A DNA stretch of 64,000 nucleotides from Comamonas halotolerans (GCF_030162935.1 NZ_JASAUZ010000023.1:410777-474776); one strand, 5' to 3'; shown: positions 55,267 through 64,000, counted from the first letter of the stretch. Notes: generated by a model from the sequence alone, not told the origin. Numbers and translations: made by a program.

Positions 55267-57702
55267 TCAATCCACAATGGTCAGCTTGGCAATCGCCAGT
55301 GCCAGCCATTTGGTGCCATGGCGCGGGAAGTTGATTTGCGCGCGGGCATCATCACCCGAACCTTCCACAGCCAGAACCTTGCCTTCGCCAAATTTGGTGT
55401 GGAACACCGTCTTGCCTTTGACGATGCCGTGCCCGGGTACAGCTTTTTGCACCGGCACAGGAGGGCTGGCAAACACCTCCGTCTTGGCCTGGTAGCCACC
55501 ATAGCTTTTTCCGCTGTCCCAGCTACTTCCCGCAGCATTGCTCCTGGGTGCAAAACTGCCAAAGCCGCCTTTGGCGCTGATCCACTTGAGCGCGCTTTCA
55601 GGCAGCTCATCAATAAAGCGGCTGGGTAGATTGAAAGTCGTTCTCCCATGCAACATGCGGCTTTGCGAGTGACTCAGATACAGGCGCTTGCGAGCCCGAG
55701 TGATGGCCACATACATCAGCCGGCGCTCTTCTTCCAGTCCACCGCGGTCACTCATGGAGTTTTCGTGCGGGAACAGGCCCTCCTCCAAACCACCGATAAA
55801 CACCACATCGAACTCCAGGCCCTTGGAGGCGTGCACCGTCATCAGTTGCACTGCATCCTGCCCTGCCTGGGCCTGGTTGTCGCCAGCCTCCAGCGCCGCA
55901 TGAACCAGGAATGCCTGCAGCGGCGACAGCGTTTCACCGGTTTCTGCATCAACGCCGCCCGTCACACCGCCCAAAGGCAAGTCCAGCATGGGCATGCTGG
56001 TGTCAATGCCCTGACTGACTGGGCTTTGCGTCAGCGGCGCACCAGTCTCGTCGATAGGCAGGGCCACTGCATCCCTGCCAAAACCTTCCTGCGTGACAAA
56101 GCTCTCTGCCGCATTGATCAACTCCTTCAAGTTTTCAATGCGGTCCTGTCCTTCTTTCTCCGTCAGGTAAAAGTCCAGCAGACCACTGACTTCCAGCATG
56201 CGCTCAATCGTCTGTCGCAGCGTCTTGCCCTGGGTTTCCTCGCGCAGCACATCAATCTTGGCTACAAAGCCCTGCAGCTTGGTGCCCGCAGCACCGCCCA
56301 CAGCGGTAACCGCATCATTGAGCGAACAACCTGACTGGCGTGCCGTTTCCTGCAAGGCTTCCACACTGCGTGCACCAATGCCACGAGCGGGAAAGTTCAC
56401 CACGCGCATAAAGCTCGTGTCGTCATGCGGATTTTCAATCAGGCGCAGATAGGCCAGCGCGTGCTTGATTTCTGCACGTTCAAAAAAGCGCATGCCACCA
56501 TAGACGCGGTAGGGAATTCCGGCGTTGAACAGCTTGCTTTCAATGACACGGCTTTGGGCATTGCTACGGTAAAGCACGGCGATTTCCTGGCGGCTGTAGC
56601 CATCGTTGCGCACCAGCTCCTTGATTTCGCTGACCATCCAGCTGGCCTCGTCCAGATCGGTGGGAGACTCCATCACGCGCACAGGCTCTCCAGCACCCTG
56701 ATCGGTACGCAGGTTCTTGCCCAGACGCTGGCTGTTGTGCTCAATCAATGCGTTGGCGCTATCCAGGATGTTGCCGTAGCTGCGGTAGTTCTGCTCCAGC
56801 TTGATCTGGTGCTGGACGTCAAACTCGCGCACAAAATCACTCATATTGCCCACGCGCGCACCACGGAAAGCGTAAATGCTCTGGTCGTCATCGCCCACTG
56901 CCAGCACACTGGAAGAGGACTGCAGCTTGCCATTGACCACCTCTCCCGCCAGTTGCTTGAGCCAGGCGTATTGCAGCTTGTTGGTATCCTGAAACTCATC
57001 GACCAGGATGTAGCGGAAACGGCGCTGATAGTGCGCACGCAGTTGCGCATCATCACGCAAAATTTCGAAGCTGCGCAGCATCAACTCGCCAAAGTCCACC
57101 ACGCCTTCGCGCTGGCACTGCGCTTCATAGAGCTGATAGAGCTCCACCTTCTTTTTGGTGTCGGGGTCAGTGGCCACCACATCTTTGGGGCGCAATCCCT
57201 CTTCCTTACACCCCGCAATAAACCAGCTCAGCTGCTTGGGTGGAAAGCGCTCATCGTCCACACCATATTGCTTGCACAGACGTTTGATGGCGGAGAGCTG
57301 GTCTTGCGTATCCAGAATCTGGAACGTAGCAGGCAAGCCTGCTGCCACATGGTGGGCACGCAGCAGACGGTTGCACAGACCGTGGAAAGTGCCAATCCAC
57401 ATGCCACGCACGTTGTACGACAACATGGCCGACAGACGGGCACTCATTTCTTTGGCCGCCTTGTTCGTGAAGGTCACTGCCATGATGCCCCCGGGCGATA
57501 CCTGCCCTGTCTGCAGCAGCCAGGCAATGCGTGTGGTCAACACCCGCGTCTTGCCCGAACCGGCACCAGCCAGCACCAGCGCGTGGCCGGCAGGCAGCGT
57601 CACCGCAGCACGCTGTTCGGCATTGAGGCCCTGCAGCAGGGGCGAATTCTGGGGAGGCGGGGTGCCGGGCGCGGCAGCATCGAGCAGGTCTAGCGGAAAC
57701 AT
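55267..57702 (-). CDS. uvrD: UvrD-family DNA helicase (helicase II)
   Basis: An 811-residue SF1A helicase moving 3'-5' on DNA in nucleotide excision and mismatch repair. Helicase motifs in order: LNAEQRAAV (Q motif), LAGAGSGKTRVLT (Walker A), MAVTFTNKAAKEMSAR (Ia), ILVDEFQDTNKLQY (II), AVGDDDQSIYAFRGA (III), LEQNYRS (IV), LMTVHASKGLEFDVVFIGG (V) and YVAITRARKRLYLSHSQ (VI). The C-terminal VFHTKFGEGKVLAVEG is the Tudor-like domain of UvrD/PcrA, which separates it from Rep. ATG 57702. Confidence 0.94.
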   Translation of the reverse strand: MFPLDLLDAAAPGTPPPQNSPLLQGLNAEQRAAVTLPAGHALVLAGAGSGKTRVLTTRIAWLLQTGQVSPGGIMAVTFTNKAAKEMSARLSAMLSYNVRGMWIGTFHGLCNRLLRAHHVAAGLPATFQILDTQDQLSAIKRLCKQYGVDDERFPPKQLSWFIAGCKEEGLRPKDVVATDPDTKKKVELYQLYEAQCQREGVVDFGELMLRSFEILRDDAQLRAHYQRRFRYILVDEFQDTNKLQYAWLKQLAGEVVNGKLQSSSSVLAVGDDDQSIYAFRGARVGNMSDFVREFDVQHQIKLEQNYRSYGNILDSANALIEHNSQRLGKNLRTDQGAGEPVRVMESPTDLDEASWMVSEIKELVRNDGYSRQEIAVLYRSNAQSRVIESKLFNAGIPYRVYGGMRFFERAEIKHALAYLRLIENPHDDTSFMRVVNFPARGIGARSVEALQETARQSGCSLNDAVTAVGGAAGTKLQGFVAKIDVLREETQGKTLRQTIERMLEVSGLLDFYLTEKEGQDRIENLKELINAAESFVTQEGFGRDAVALPIDETGAPLTQSPVSQGIDTSMPMLDLPLGGVTGGVDAETGETLSPLQAFLVHAALEAGDNQAQAGQDAVQLMTVHASKGLEFDVVFIGGLEEGLFPHENSMSDRGGLEEERRLMYVAITRARKRLYLSHSQSRMLHGRTTFNLPSRFIDELPESALKWISAKGGFGSFAPRSNAAGSSWDSGKSYGGYQAKTEVFASPPVPVQKAVPGHGIVKGKTVFHTKFGEGKVLAVEGSGDDARAQINFPRHGTKWLALAIAKLTIVD

Positions 57703-57793
57703 TCGACCATTCTAAAAAAACCAGCGTCAGCATTCGCCCTGCAGGTACTTTGCATGCGACAAAACCTCGACTTTACAAGCAGACTCGCGGGGT

Positions 57794-58693
57794 TTACTTC
57801 CGCTTGGCACGGGGAGCTCGACGTTGCGATTGGACTGCAGCTCCTGCTTGTGCCTGCATGCTCGCCCACAGACTGTCGCGCCTTTGCAGCGATTGCGACA
57901 CCTCATCCTTGAGCTGCTGGACTACTGCCGAAACCAAGGCATTGCACAGCGCAAACGTTGCGGTGTACGAATCGAAAGGCGAGGCATTGTGGGTGGACAC
58001 CAGCAGGCTGTGCTGTGCATAGCGCACCAAAGGGGCCGCCATACTGTCGCTAATACCCAACACCGTCGCACCGCATTCCTGAAAATGCCGGGCGGCCTGC
58101 AGCGTGTCTTGGGCATAGCGGCGGATCGAGTAAGCAATCAGCACATCATCAGGCTCCACCCACAGCATGCGGTCCACAGGAAATGGGCCTCGGCTAGCCA
58201 GGTCAATCACCCCAGGCCGGCAGATGTTCAGGTGTGTACCCAGGTACATGGCCACTGGCGAACTGTTCTCCCCGGCCATCACATAAATCCTGCCCTTGCA
58301 CTGACAGATGGCCTGCACCACAGCCTTGAAAGCATCCATATCCAGCTGCTGGAACGTGGTCTGAACATTGTGCAAATCATGCAATACGGTGTCATCCACA
58401 CACTCCGACAGGCTGCGTTCGCCGCCAATCGTGAAGTTGCTGCGCTGCGACGGGTTGGGCAGTGCCGCCGTCAGCTGCGTGCGCGCCTCGCGCCGCACGT
58501 CAGCCATGCTTGGATAGCCCAGTTTGGCAAAAAACCTCACCACCGTCGGCGCGCTGGTTCCGGCCGCAGCCGCCATCATGCTGGCCGGATCAAGCAGGCC
58601 TTCGGGGTAACGTTGGCGCAGCGAGGCGGCCAGGTTGCGCTCACTCGCGGTGAGCGCCTCGGCATACAGATCAATACGTTGCGGCAAAAGCAT
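57794..58693 (-). CDS. RpiR/MurR-family transcriptional regulator
   Basis: A 299-residue regulator. The N-terminal HTH_6 domain (residues 1-80) includes MMAAAAGTSAPTVVRFFAKL and GYPSMADVRREA. The C-terminal SIS domain (about 115-260) has GRIYVMAGENSSPVAMYLG and DDVLIAYSIRRYAQDTLQAA, which normally senses a phosphorylated sugar or related ligand. The tail is very basic (RRAPRAKRK). ATG 58693 is the family-like start; an extension to 58750 is not. It is divergent from the M20 peptidase gene, with palindromes in the spacer, so it probably controls that gene and itself. Confidence 0.9.
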   Translation of the reverse strand: MLLPQRIDLYAEALTASERNLAASLRQRYPEGLLDPASMMAAAAGTSAPTVVRFFAKLGYPSMADVRREARTQLTAALPNPSQRSNFTIGGERSLSECVDDTVLHDLHNVQTTFQQLDMDAFKAVVQAICQCKGRIYVMAGENSSPVAMYLGTHLNICRPGVIDLASRGPFPVDRMLWVEPDDVLIAYSIRRYAQDTLQAARHFQECGATVLGISDSMAAPLVRYAQHSLLVSTHNASPFDSYTATFALCNALVSAVVQQLKDEVSQSLQRRDSLWASMQAQAGAAVQSQRRAPRAKRK

Positions 58694-58872
58694 AAACAGC
58701 AGACAAAGGTAAGAGAAATTGATGGTGTGCACACCGCCGGGCAGATACATGCACTACTGGGCAATGGTCGTGCATGGCAGGCCATGCATGCAAGCCTGTG
58801 GTTGCAGGTCAATACCTCCATACATTACCGGCTTGCAATTCCTGACGACTTGGCGGAATAATGATTTTTTAA

Positions 58873-58910
58873 TTTCACATAATCTCACGATTATTGAAAT
58901 TTTCATTTCA
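58873..58910. promoter_or_regulatory. Candidate RpiR operator in AT-rich spacer
   Basis: The last 60 bp before the M20 start are much richer in A/T than the surroundings. They hold a palindrome TGAAATTTTCA (58895-58905), a further TTTCA at 58906-58910, and an inverted copy TTTCA at 58873-58877. The repeated TGAAA/TTTCA half-sites suit a dimeric HTH_6 regulator. Binding by the divergent RpiR protein is inferred. Confidence 0.5.
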
Positions 58911-58920
58911 TATTCTTAAC

Positions 58921-60105
58921 ATGCCTCTCTCTACCCCATCCTTATCCCCCCCATCCACCGACGCCGCAGCTGCCGCGCTGCAATGGCTGGCTAACCAGGC
59001 AAGCGCCATGCAGGATCTGCTGCAGCAAGTGGTGGACACCGACAGCGGCAGCGGAGATGTCGAAGGCGTACAGCGCGTGGCCGGATTGCTGCGCACACGC
59101 CTTGAAGCCGCCGGCATCGCCGTACAGACCTTGCCGGAACCAGGCTGGGGTGAATGCCTGCTTGCACATGTTCCGGGCCACAATCCCGCTGCCACTGGCC
59201 ATTTGCAGTTGATGGGGCACATGGATACGGTCTTCCCGCGTGGCACGGCTGCGCAGCGCCCGTTTCGCGTCGAAGCCGGCCGGGCCTATGGACCCGGGGT
59301 GGCAGATATGAAGTCCGGATTGGTGATGAACGTGTTTGTACTGGAAGCCCTGGCGCGCTTCGGAGGCAACGCGTCCCCTGTACGGTTGTTCTTTTCTTGC
59401 GATGAAGAGGTAGGCTCCCCCGCCTGCCGCGGGCGCATCCGCGAAATCTCGCAGGGTGCACGTGCCGTGCTCAATGCCGAACCCGGTCGCATCAGCGGTA
59501 ATGTCGTCAACGAGCGCAAAGGCTCGTACCGCATCGACTTTGAAGTCCAGGGCGTGGCCGCACATGCTGGCGTCAACCCGCAACAAGGCGCCAGCGCAAT
59601 TGCTGCTCTGGCGCACAAGGTGCTTGCGCTACATGCGCTGACAGAGACGCAGCCCGGACTGCATTTGAATGTCGGCTTCATTGAAGGCGGCATGGCCTCG
59701 AACGTGGTTGCGCCGGTGGCCAAGGCCCATCTGGACATCCGCTACACCGCTGAAAACAATTTGGAGGAAGCACTGGACCAGGTGCGGACTGTTATTGAAG
59801 CCGAGCATCTGCCCCGCACCAAGGGATGCATTACCGCCATGACCGGTACCTTGCCGATGGCGCGCACTCCCGACGCACTGCTGCAAGCCTATCGCCGCAG
59901 CGCTGCCCAGGTGGGATTTGAGGTCGACGGTGAATTCACTGGCGGGGCAGCAGACAGCGGTATCACCTCCTCCATGGGCATTCCCTCGCTGTGCGCAGTG
60001 GGCCCTGTGGGCGGCTATCCCCACAGCGAGCGGGAATTCTGCGACTTGTCCACGTTCGTGCCACGCGCCCAGGCGGTGCTGCTGACGCTGCTGGCACTGG
60101 GCTGA
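58921..60105 (+). CDS. M20-family metallopeptidase (carboxypeptidase G2-like)
   Basis: A 394-residue dizinc peptidase. Zinc ligands and catalytic residues can be placed: His/Asp in QLMGHMDTVFPRG, bridging Asp in GPGVADMKSGLV, Glu pair in FFSCDEEVGSPACRGR, Glu in LNAEPGRISGN and a last His in GGYPHSEREF. A dimerisation domain lies between (about 195-305). CPG2-like members cut a C-terminal Glu or other amino acid; the exact substrate is unknown. No signal peptide is evident, so it is probably cytoplasmic. It is followed 77 bp later by a Bug receptor, suggesting uptake and cleavage of one compound. Confidence 0.9.
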   Translation: MPLSTPSLSPPSTDAAAAALQWLANQASAMQDLLQQVVDTDSGSGDVEGVQRVAGLLRTRLEAAGIAVQTLPEPGWGECLLAHVPGHNPAATGHLQLMGHMDTVFPRGTAAQRPFRVEAGRAYGPGVADMKSGLVMNVFVLEALARFGGNASPVRLFFSCDEEVGSPACRGRIREISQGARAVLNAEPGRISGNVVNERKGSYRIDFEVQGVAAHAGVNPQQGASAIAALAHKVLALHALTETQPGLHLNVGFIEGGMASNVVAPVAKAHLDIRYTAENNLEEALDQVRTVIEAEHLPRTKGCITAMTGTLPMARTPDALLQAYRRSAAQVGFEVDGEFTGGAADSGITSSMGIPSLCAVGPVGGYPHSEREFCDLSTFVPRAQAVLLTLLALG

Positions 60106-60182
60106 CCCTTTGCCCTCACTCCATTCAGTGGCAGACACCTGCACCGGCCACTGAGCATGTTTGACCTTTGCTGGATTTCTGT

Positions 60183-61193
60183 ATGCCTTCCTCCACACAC
60201 CCGATGACCACTCTCTCACGCCGCCACATTCTGGGCGCAGGTCTGGCTCTGGCCAGCAGTGCCGCACTGCCAGCACTGGCGCAGAGCAATAAATATCCCA
60301 GCCGCCCGATCACGCTGGTGGTACCTTTTCCACCCGGCGGCTCGGTGGACGTGATGGCACGCATGTACAGCGATGCGCTGTCCCGCATTCTGGGCGTCCC
60401 CATGGTGATTGAGAACAAGCCCGGTGCCGGTGGCTCCATTGGCACGCAATATGTGTCCCGCGCCAAGCCAGATGGCTACACACTGGTGGTGTCCTCGCAG
60501 AGCAGCCACCTGGCCAACCCCCTGGTTCAGCCCAACCTGGGATATGACCCTGTCAAGGACTTCGCCAACCTGGCCATGCTTGGTCGCCAGCCCAATGTTG
60601 TCGTGGTTCACCCCAGCCTGCCGGTGAAGAACATGCAGGAATTTGTGGCCTACCTCAAGGCCCACCCGGATCAGGTGAACTTCTGCAGCGCGGGTGCCGG
60701 CAGCATGGGCCAGCTCAATACAGAGGCCATGCTGATGCAGTACGGCGCCCAGGCCATGCATATTCCCTACAAAGGCGGCTCTCCGCTGATCACCGCCGTG
60801 CTGGCCAACGAAGTACAGTTTGCTTTTGACAATCTGGTCATCTTCCTGGAGCACATCAAGGCAGGCAAGTTGCGCGCACTCGCCGTTGCCGCACCTGAGC
60901 GCCTGCCACAGCTACCCGATGTACCCACCTTCGGCGAGCTGGACCAGCCCATACTCAACCAGACTTCCTGGACCGGCATCGCCGCCCCGAAGAACGTGCC
61001 CGCTGACATCCAGGACATTCTGTTCAAGGCCATCCGCCAGGCAGCGACTGAGCCGACCATGGTCAATCAGCTCACTGAGCGTGCAGTGATCACTCCTGAA
61101 GACATGAAACCCGACGCCTTCGAAAAAATGATGGCCGACCGCCTGGCGAGCTACGGCGAAGTGGTACGCCGCGCCAAGATCAAACCTGAGTAA
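60183..61193 (+). CDS. Bug-family tripartite tricarboxylate transporter receptor
   Basis: A 336-residue periplasmic receptor with a twin-arginine-like signal (LSRRHILGAGLALASSAALPALAQ region, cleavage after ALA). Bug motifs: PITLVVPFPPGGSVDVMARM, VIENKPGAGGSIGTQYV, IPYKGGSPLITAVLANEVQ and APERLPQLPDVPTFGELD. It has no TctA/B partner nearby. ATG 60183 or 60204 may be the start; neither has a good ribosome site. Position after the M20 peptidase and under likely RpiR control suggests it captures the peptidase substrate or a signal molecule. Confidence 0.9.
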   Translation: MPSSTHPMTTLSRRHILGAGLALASSAALPALAQSNKYPSRPITLVVPFPPGGSVDVMARMYSDALSRILGVPMVIENKPGAGGSIGTQYVSRAKPDGYTLVVSSQSSHLANPLVQPNLGYDPVKDFANLAMLGRQPNVVVVHPSLPVKNMQEFVAYLKAHPDQVNFCSAGAGSMGQLNTEAMLMQYGAQAMHIPYKGGSPLITAVLANEVQFAFDNLVIFLEHIKAGKLRALAVAAPERLPQLPDVPTFGELDQPILNQTSWTGIAAPKNVPADIQDILFKAIRQAATEPTMVNQLTERAVITPEDMKPDAFEKMMADRLASYGEVVRRAKIKPE

Positions 61194-61235
61194 GTCCACG
61201 GTCTGCAACGGCATATCCAGCGTTTTTTCCGACGG

Positions 61236-61259
61236 TATACGGTTCCGGATATACGGTTC
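61236..61259 (+). repeat. Direct repeat in the guaC upstream region
   Basis: TATACGGTTC occurs twice (61236-61245 and 61250-61259), 14 bp apart start to start, about 190 bp before guaC. Such spacing is unlike a single palindrome and may be an activator or repressor site. No known motif was recognised. Confidence 0.4.
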
Positions 61260-61308
61260 ATTCGAACGCTGATCTACCGCGGGTATGCCCTAGCGTATAG
61301 AATCAATC

Positions 61309-61342
61309 ACCGGGCCCAAGTTTTTGTGGTCCGGTTTTTTTT
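61309..61342 (+). terminator. Terminator-like hairpin in the guaC leader
   Basis: ACCGGGCC - 11-nt loop - GGTCCGGT, with one G-T pair, followed by eight Ts. It could end the Bug receptor transcript (116 bp upstream) or act as an attenuator for guaC (110 bp downstream). A -10-like TATAGAAT lies a few bp before it (61296). Confidence 0.65.
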
Positions 61343-61404
61343 GGCCAAAATTTCCCAACGCCAATCGAACCGGTCAACAAGCCAAGCGCCTACTTTGAAA
61401 TTGA

Positions 61405-61423
61405 GGTGGGTGAGATTCCCACC
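61405..61423 (+). other. Small hairpin before the guaC ribosome site
   Basis: GGTGGG - TGAGATT - CCCACC lies 14 bp before GGAG (61437-61440) of guaC, followed by ACCTTTTTC. It may affect guaC translation or be a second attenuator. Confidence 0.35.
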
Positions 61424-61451
61424 ATGACCTTTTTCTGGAGCTTGGAAAATC

Positions 61452-62429
61452 ATGGAAATCTTCGACTACGACAACATTTTGCTGTTGCCCCGCAAGTGCC
61501 GCGTGGAGAGTCGTTCGGAGTGCGATGCCAGCGTACGGCTGGGTGGGCGCACCTTCCGTCTGCCAGTTGTGCCTGCCAACATGAAAACCGTGCTGGACGA
61601 GAAGATTTGCAAGTTTTTGGCACAAAACGGCTACTTCTACGTCATGCACCGCTTTGACATCGACAACGTGCAGTTCACCAAGGACATGCAGTCGCAAGGT
61701 CTGTACGCCTCGATTTCCCTGGGCGTCAAGCCTGCGGACTACGCCGTGGTCGACAAGTTTGTTGAGCAAGACATCTGTCCTGAATACATCACCATCGACA
61801 TCGCCCACGGCCATGCCGACAGCGTGAAGAACATGATCCAGTACCTCAAGGCCAAGATTCCTGCAGCCTTTGTGATCGCTGGCAATGTGGCCACGCCCGA
61901 AGCCGTGATCGATCTGGAGGCCTGGGGCGCTGATGCCACCAAGGTTGGCGTTGGTCCGGGCAAGGTGTGCATCACCAAGCTCAAGACCGGCTTTGGTACA
62001 GGTGGCTGGCAGCTGTCGGCGCTGAAATGGTGCGCCCGCGTGGCTACCAAGCCCATCATTGCCGACGGCGGCATTCGCAGCCACGGAGACATTGCCAAGA
62101 GCATCCGCTTTGGCGCAACCATGGTCATGATTGGCTCGCTGTTTGCGGGCCACGAAGAGTCTCCCGGCAAGACCGTTGAAGTGGATGGTGAGCTTTTCAA
62201 GGAGTACTACGGCTCGGCCTCGGACTTCAATAAAGGAGAGTACAAGCACGTCGAAGGCAAGCGTATCCTGGAGCCTGTAAAGGGCCCGCTGAAGAATACG
62301 CTGATCGAGATGGAGCAAGATGTGCAGTCCTCCATCAGCTACGCTGGTGGCACCAAACTGCTGGACATCCGCAAGGTCAATTACGTGATTCTGGGCGGCG
62401 ACAACGCCGGTGAGCACCTGCTGATGTGA
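61452..62429 (+). CDS. guaC: GMP reductase
   Basis: A 325-residue TIM-barrel enzyme of the IMPDH/GMPR family that turns GMP into IMP with NADPH. The catalytic Cys lies in [13 protein letters not shown], and the substrate loop in [32 protein letters not shown] at the N-terminus and the absence of a CBS domain separate it from IMP dehydrogenase. The length and residues are of the shorter, Firmicutes-type GuaC rather than the E. coli form. The leader has two hairpins and a direct repeat, suggesting purine-linked control. A strong terminator follows. Confidence 0.92.
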   Translation: MEIFDYDNILLLPRKCRVESRSECDASVRLGGRTFRLPVVPANMKTVLDEKICKFLAQNGYFYVMHRFDIDNVQFTKDMQSQGLYASISLGVKPADYAVVDKFVEQDICPEYITIDIAHGHADSVKNMIQYLKAKIPAAFVIAGNVATPEAVIDLEAWGADATKVGVGPGKVCITKLKTGFGTGGWQLSALKWCARVATKPIIADGGIRSHGDIAKSIRFGATMVMIGSLFAGHEESPGKTVEVDGELFKEYYGSASDFNKGEYKHVEGKRILEPVKGPLKNTLIEMEQDVQSSISYAGGTKLLDIRKVNYVILGGDNAGEHLLM

Positions 62430-62448
62430 TGCCATCACGCCCATAGTC

Positions 62449-62477
62449 AAAAAAAGCTGCCATGTGCAGCTTTTTTT
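62449..62477. terminator. Terminator of guaC
   Basis: AAAAAAAGCTGC - CATGT - GCAGCTTTTTTT, 19 bp after the guaC stop. Confidence 0.92.
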
Positions 62478-62593
62478 GTAGCCAGCCACTGCCTGATGCA
62501 ACATTTTGCGCAGTATCACTCGTCCTACATGATCAGCAAGCATGCCTTAGAACAATTGTGATCACTCACTTCAACCCCTCTAGGAGTCTTGGC

Positions 62594-63685
62594 ATGAAGA
62601 GAAAATTTTTGGCTGTGCTTCCGTTCGTTGCACTCAGTGGTGCCGCATTTGCACAGTCCTCTGTCACCTTGTTCGGCACGGTTGACGAAGCTGCAACTTA
62701 TGTTCGGGGTGACCATAACTGGTCTGGCCTGCAGTCCGGTGGCAATTCCGACAGCTATATCGGCTTTCGGGGCATTGAAGACCTGGGCGCTGGACTGAAA
62801 GCTCAGTTCTGGTTGGAAGCAGGCATTTTGGCTGACCAAGGCAGTGGTGACTCTGGTGATGGCCTGGATTTCAAGAGACGGGCAACCGTTAGCTTGTTGG
62901 GAAACTTTGGTGAAGTTCGCCTGGGCCGCGGAGAATCTGCAACCTACCGTGCAATGAAGCACTTTGACGTATTCAACAATGCTGGTATTGGTGGCTCGCA
63001 AATGTTCAGCGATGGCTTCAACACTGCGGGCGCTTACAACAGCTTGGCATCGCTGGGTTATTCCAAGCGCAAGGACAATATGGTGTCCTACCTGTCACCT
63101 GACTTCAGCGGCTTTGGCTTTGCCGCGGACTACGCCTTCGGCGAAAGCAGCGACAACACCTGGGAACGTGGTGCTTACACGGGACTGGCACTGACTTACA
63201 ACCAGGGCCCATGGAGTGCAGCTTTGGCGGCAGAGCAGCAAAACAACACCAGCTTGCCGACTATCAACAGTCCATTCGACTACCGTCAGCGAGCTTATTC
63301 CGCAGGCCTGGGCTACGATTTTGGCAGCTTCGAAGTAACAGGCGCTTATCGCCAGAGCCGCATCATGCCGCACCAGGCTGAGACACTCAAGGGCAATACC
63401 TATATGTTGGGTGTTGCCGCGCCTGTGGGTGCTGCCGGTGTGGTCAAAGCTTCGTACAACCGGTATGAGCATGAAACCTTTGCACAAGGCGACCTGAAAG
63501 CGGATCACTTCTCGCTAGGCTATGAGCACAACCTATCCAAACGCACTGCGCTCTACGGCACTTACTCCTACCTGAAAAACAAGGACAGAAATGGTGCCAA
63601 CCTGGGCATGGGACTGGGAGAAATACCACTGGACGACAGTGGCCGCCATCACGGCGTACAGGTAGGTGTCCGCCACTCGTTCTAA
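62594..63685 (+). CDS. Gram-negative general porin (Omp32-like)
   Basis: A 363-residue outer membrane porin. The signal peptide (KRKFLAVLPFVALSGAAFAQ) is cut after AFA. The mature protein starts SSVTLFGTVDEAATYV and continues as 16-strand-type amphipathic beta segments with the family motifs SYIGFRGIEDLGAGLKA and RRATVSLLGNFGEVRLGR. It ends VGVRHSF, the C-terminal Phe signal for Bam insertion. AGGAG (62582-62586) precedes ATG 62594. Comamonadaceae porins of this class are often anion selective; selectivity here is not determined. Confidence 0.93.
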   Translation: MKRKFLAVLPFVALSGAAFAQSSVTLFGTVDEAATYVRGDHNWSGLQSGGNSDSYIGFRGIEDLGAGLKAQFWLEAGILADQGSGDSGDGLDFKRRATVSLLGNFGEVRLGRGESATYRAMKHFDVFNNAGIGGSQMFSDGFNTAGAYNSLASLGYSKRKDNMVSYLSPDFSGFGFAADYAFGESSDNTWERGAYTGLALTYNQGPWSAALAAEQQNNTSLPTINSPFDYRQRAYSAGLGYDFGSFEVTGAYRQSRIMPHQAETLKGNTYMLGVAAPVGAAGVVKASYNRYEHETFAQGDLKADHFSLGYEHNLSKRTALYGTYSYLKNKDRNGANLGMGLGEIPLDDSGRHHGVQVGVRHSF

Positions 63686-63743
63686 AAGATTCCTCTGAAG
63701 TACAAGCAGCGCAATATCCTCTGTTGAATCTGTGACCGTCATC

Positions 63744-63779
63744 TGGCAGCCATTCAGCATGGAGGCTCAATGGCTGCCA
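63744..63779 (+). terminator. Hairpin downstream of the porin gene
   Basis: Perfect inverted repeat TGGCAGCCATT / AATGGCTGCCA with a 14-nt spacer, 58 bp after the porin stop. No T-run follows, so it may stabilise the mRNA rather than terminate. Confidence 0.45.
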
Positions 63780-63917
63780 GCTTGATTAACTGCAGTTGCA
63801 AAAGCTTGCTCGGGCTGCGCAGCCATCCTGCCCAATCTGCCCTCAGACTAGGTGTACTACACGGTATACCTATTGTGCAAATACTGACAGCGTTTCTTTC
63901 CCAGCTTCAAAGAAAAA

Positions 63918-63937
63918 AGGAGCCGTATAGGCTCCTT
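63918..63937 (-). terminator. Terminator of the right-edge gene
   Basis: AAGGAGCC - 4-5 nt loop - GGCTCCTT followed on the minus strand by TTTTC, about 32 bp past the stop at 63969. Confidence 0.7.
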
Positions 63938-63968
63938 CTGTACTGAATCTGTAAAGCTGAAAAAGCTT

Positions 63969-64000
63969 TTACAGCTTGCTCACCATTTCAGGCACTGCCG
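63969..64000 (-). CDS. C-terminal end of a minus-strand gene (cut by window edge)
   Basis: An open frame enters from the right and ends AVPEMVSKL then TAA. Only nine whole codons are visible, too few to name the product. The terminator at 63918-63937 in the matching direction supports a real gene end. An inverted repeat (CTGTAAAGCT / AGCTTTTACAG, 63949-63974) overlaps the stop. Confidence 0.5.
   Translation of the reverse strand, partial: AVPEMVSKL

Overview
This is a 64 kb stretch of a betaproteobacterial chromosome, most probably Comamonadaceae (a lower-GC, Comamonas-like member). Supporting signs are two solitary Bug-type tripartite-tricarboxylate receptors, a BPSS1780-family membrane protein beside thrB, a DUF2782 gene between polA and thrB, a lysine/alanine-repeat histone H1-like protein ending in a WPFPTG tail, and an Omp32-type porin. 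Genes are dense, intergenic gaps are short, and convergent pairs are mostly closed by symmetric hairpin terminators. No insertion sequence, prophage, integron, CRISPR array or rRNA operon was seen. The region looks like core chromosome with a few lineage-specific additions.

Layout. 0-6 kb: a cut-off lipoprotein, a MOSC protein, a ubiquinone-type FAD hydroxylase, dsbC, an M61 peptidase, an enoyl-CoA hydratase and two identical tRNA-Met genes. 6-13.8 kb: a small lipoprotein, an NlpC/P60 lipoprotein, ffh, then an overlapping run ypjD-like / PP0621 / pilS / pilR / ampD. 13.8-19.5 kb: nrdA-nrdB behind a long leader with NrdR-type boxes, then the H1-like gene. 19.5-26 kb: two large Trp-rich paralogues of unknown function on either side of an Aer-like energy-taxis receptor. 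26-33 kb: dinB, an EamA exporter, a DUF937-OmpA fusion, an FMN alpha-hydroxyacid dehydrogenase and a PAS-GGDEF protein. 33-43 kb: pbpC and a giant alpha-2-macroglobulin gene, separated by an EEP-family hydrolase and tenA.

43-49.7 kb: a Bug receptor, then argH divergent from an AlgZ/AlgR-like kinase and LytTR regulator, a His-rich ZIP transporter, and azlCD. 49.8-57.7 kb: polA, DUF2782, thrB, a BPSS1780 protein and uvrD. 57.8-61.2 kb: an RpiR regulator divergent from an M20 peptidase and a second Bug receptor, with an AT-rich palindromic spacer. 61.4-64 kb: guaC with a structured leader, the porin, and the 3' end of another gene.

Functional themes are deoxynucleotide supply and DNA repair (nrdAB, polA, uvrD, dinB), envelope maintenance (pbpC, alpha-2-macroglobulin, ampD, NlpC/P60, dsbC, OmpA fusion, porin) and signalling/motility (PilSR, AlgZR-like, Aer, GGDEF). 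The least explained parts are the Trp-rich paralogue pair, the double NrdR-box region, the RpiR/M20/Bug spacer and the guaC leader. All calls come from reading the sequence and remembered family features; no database search was run.
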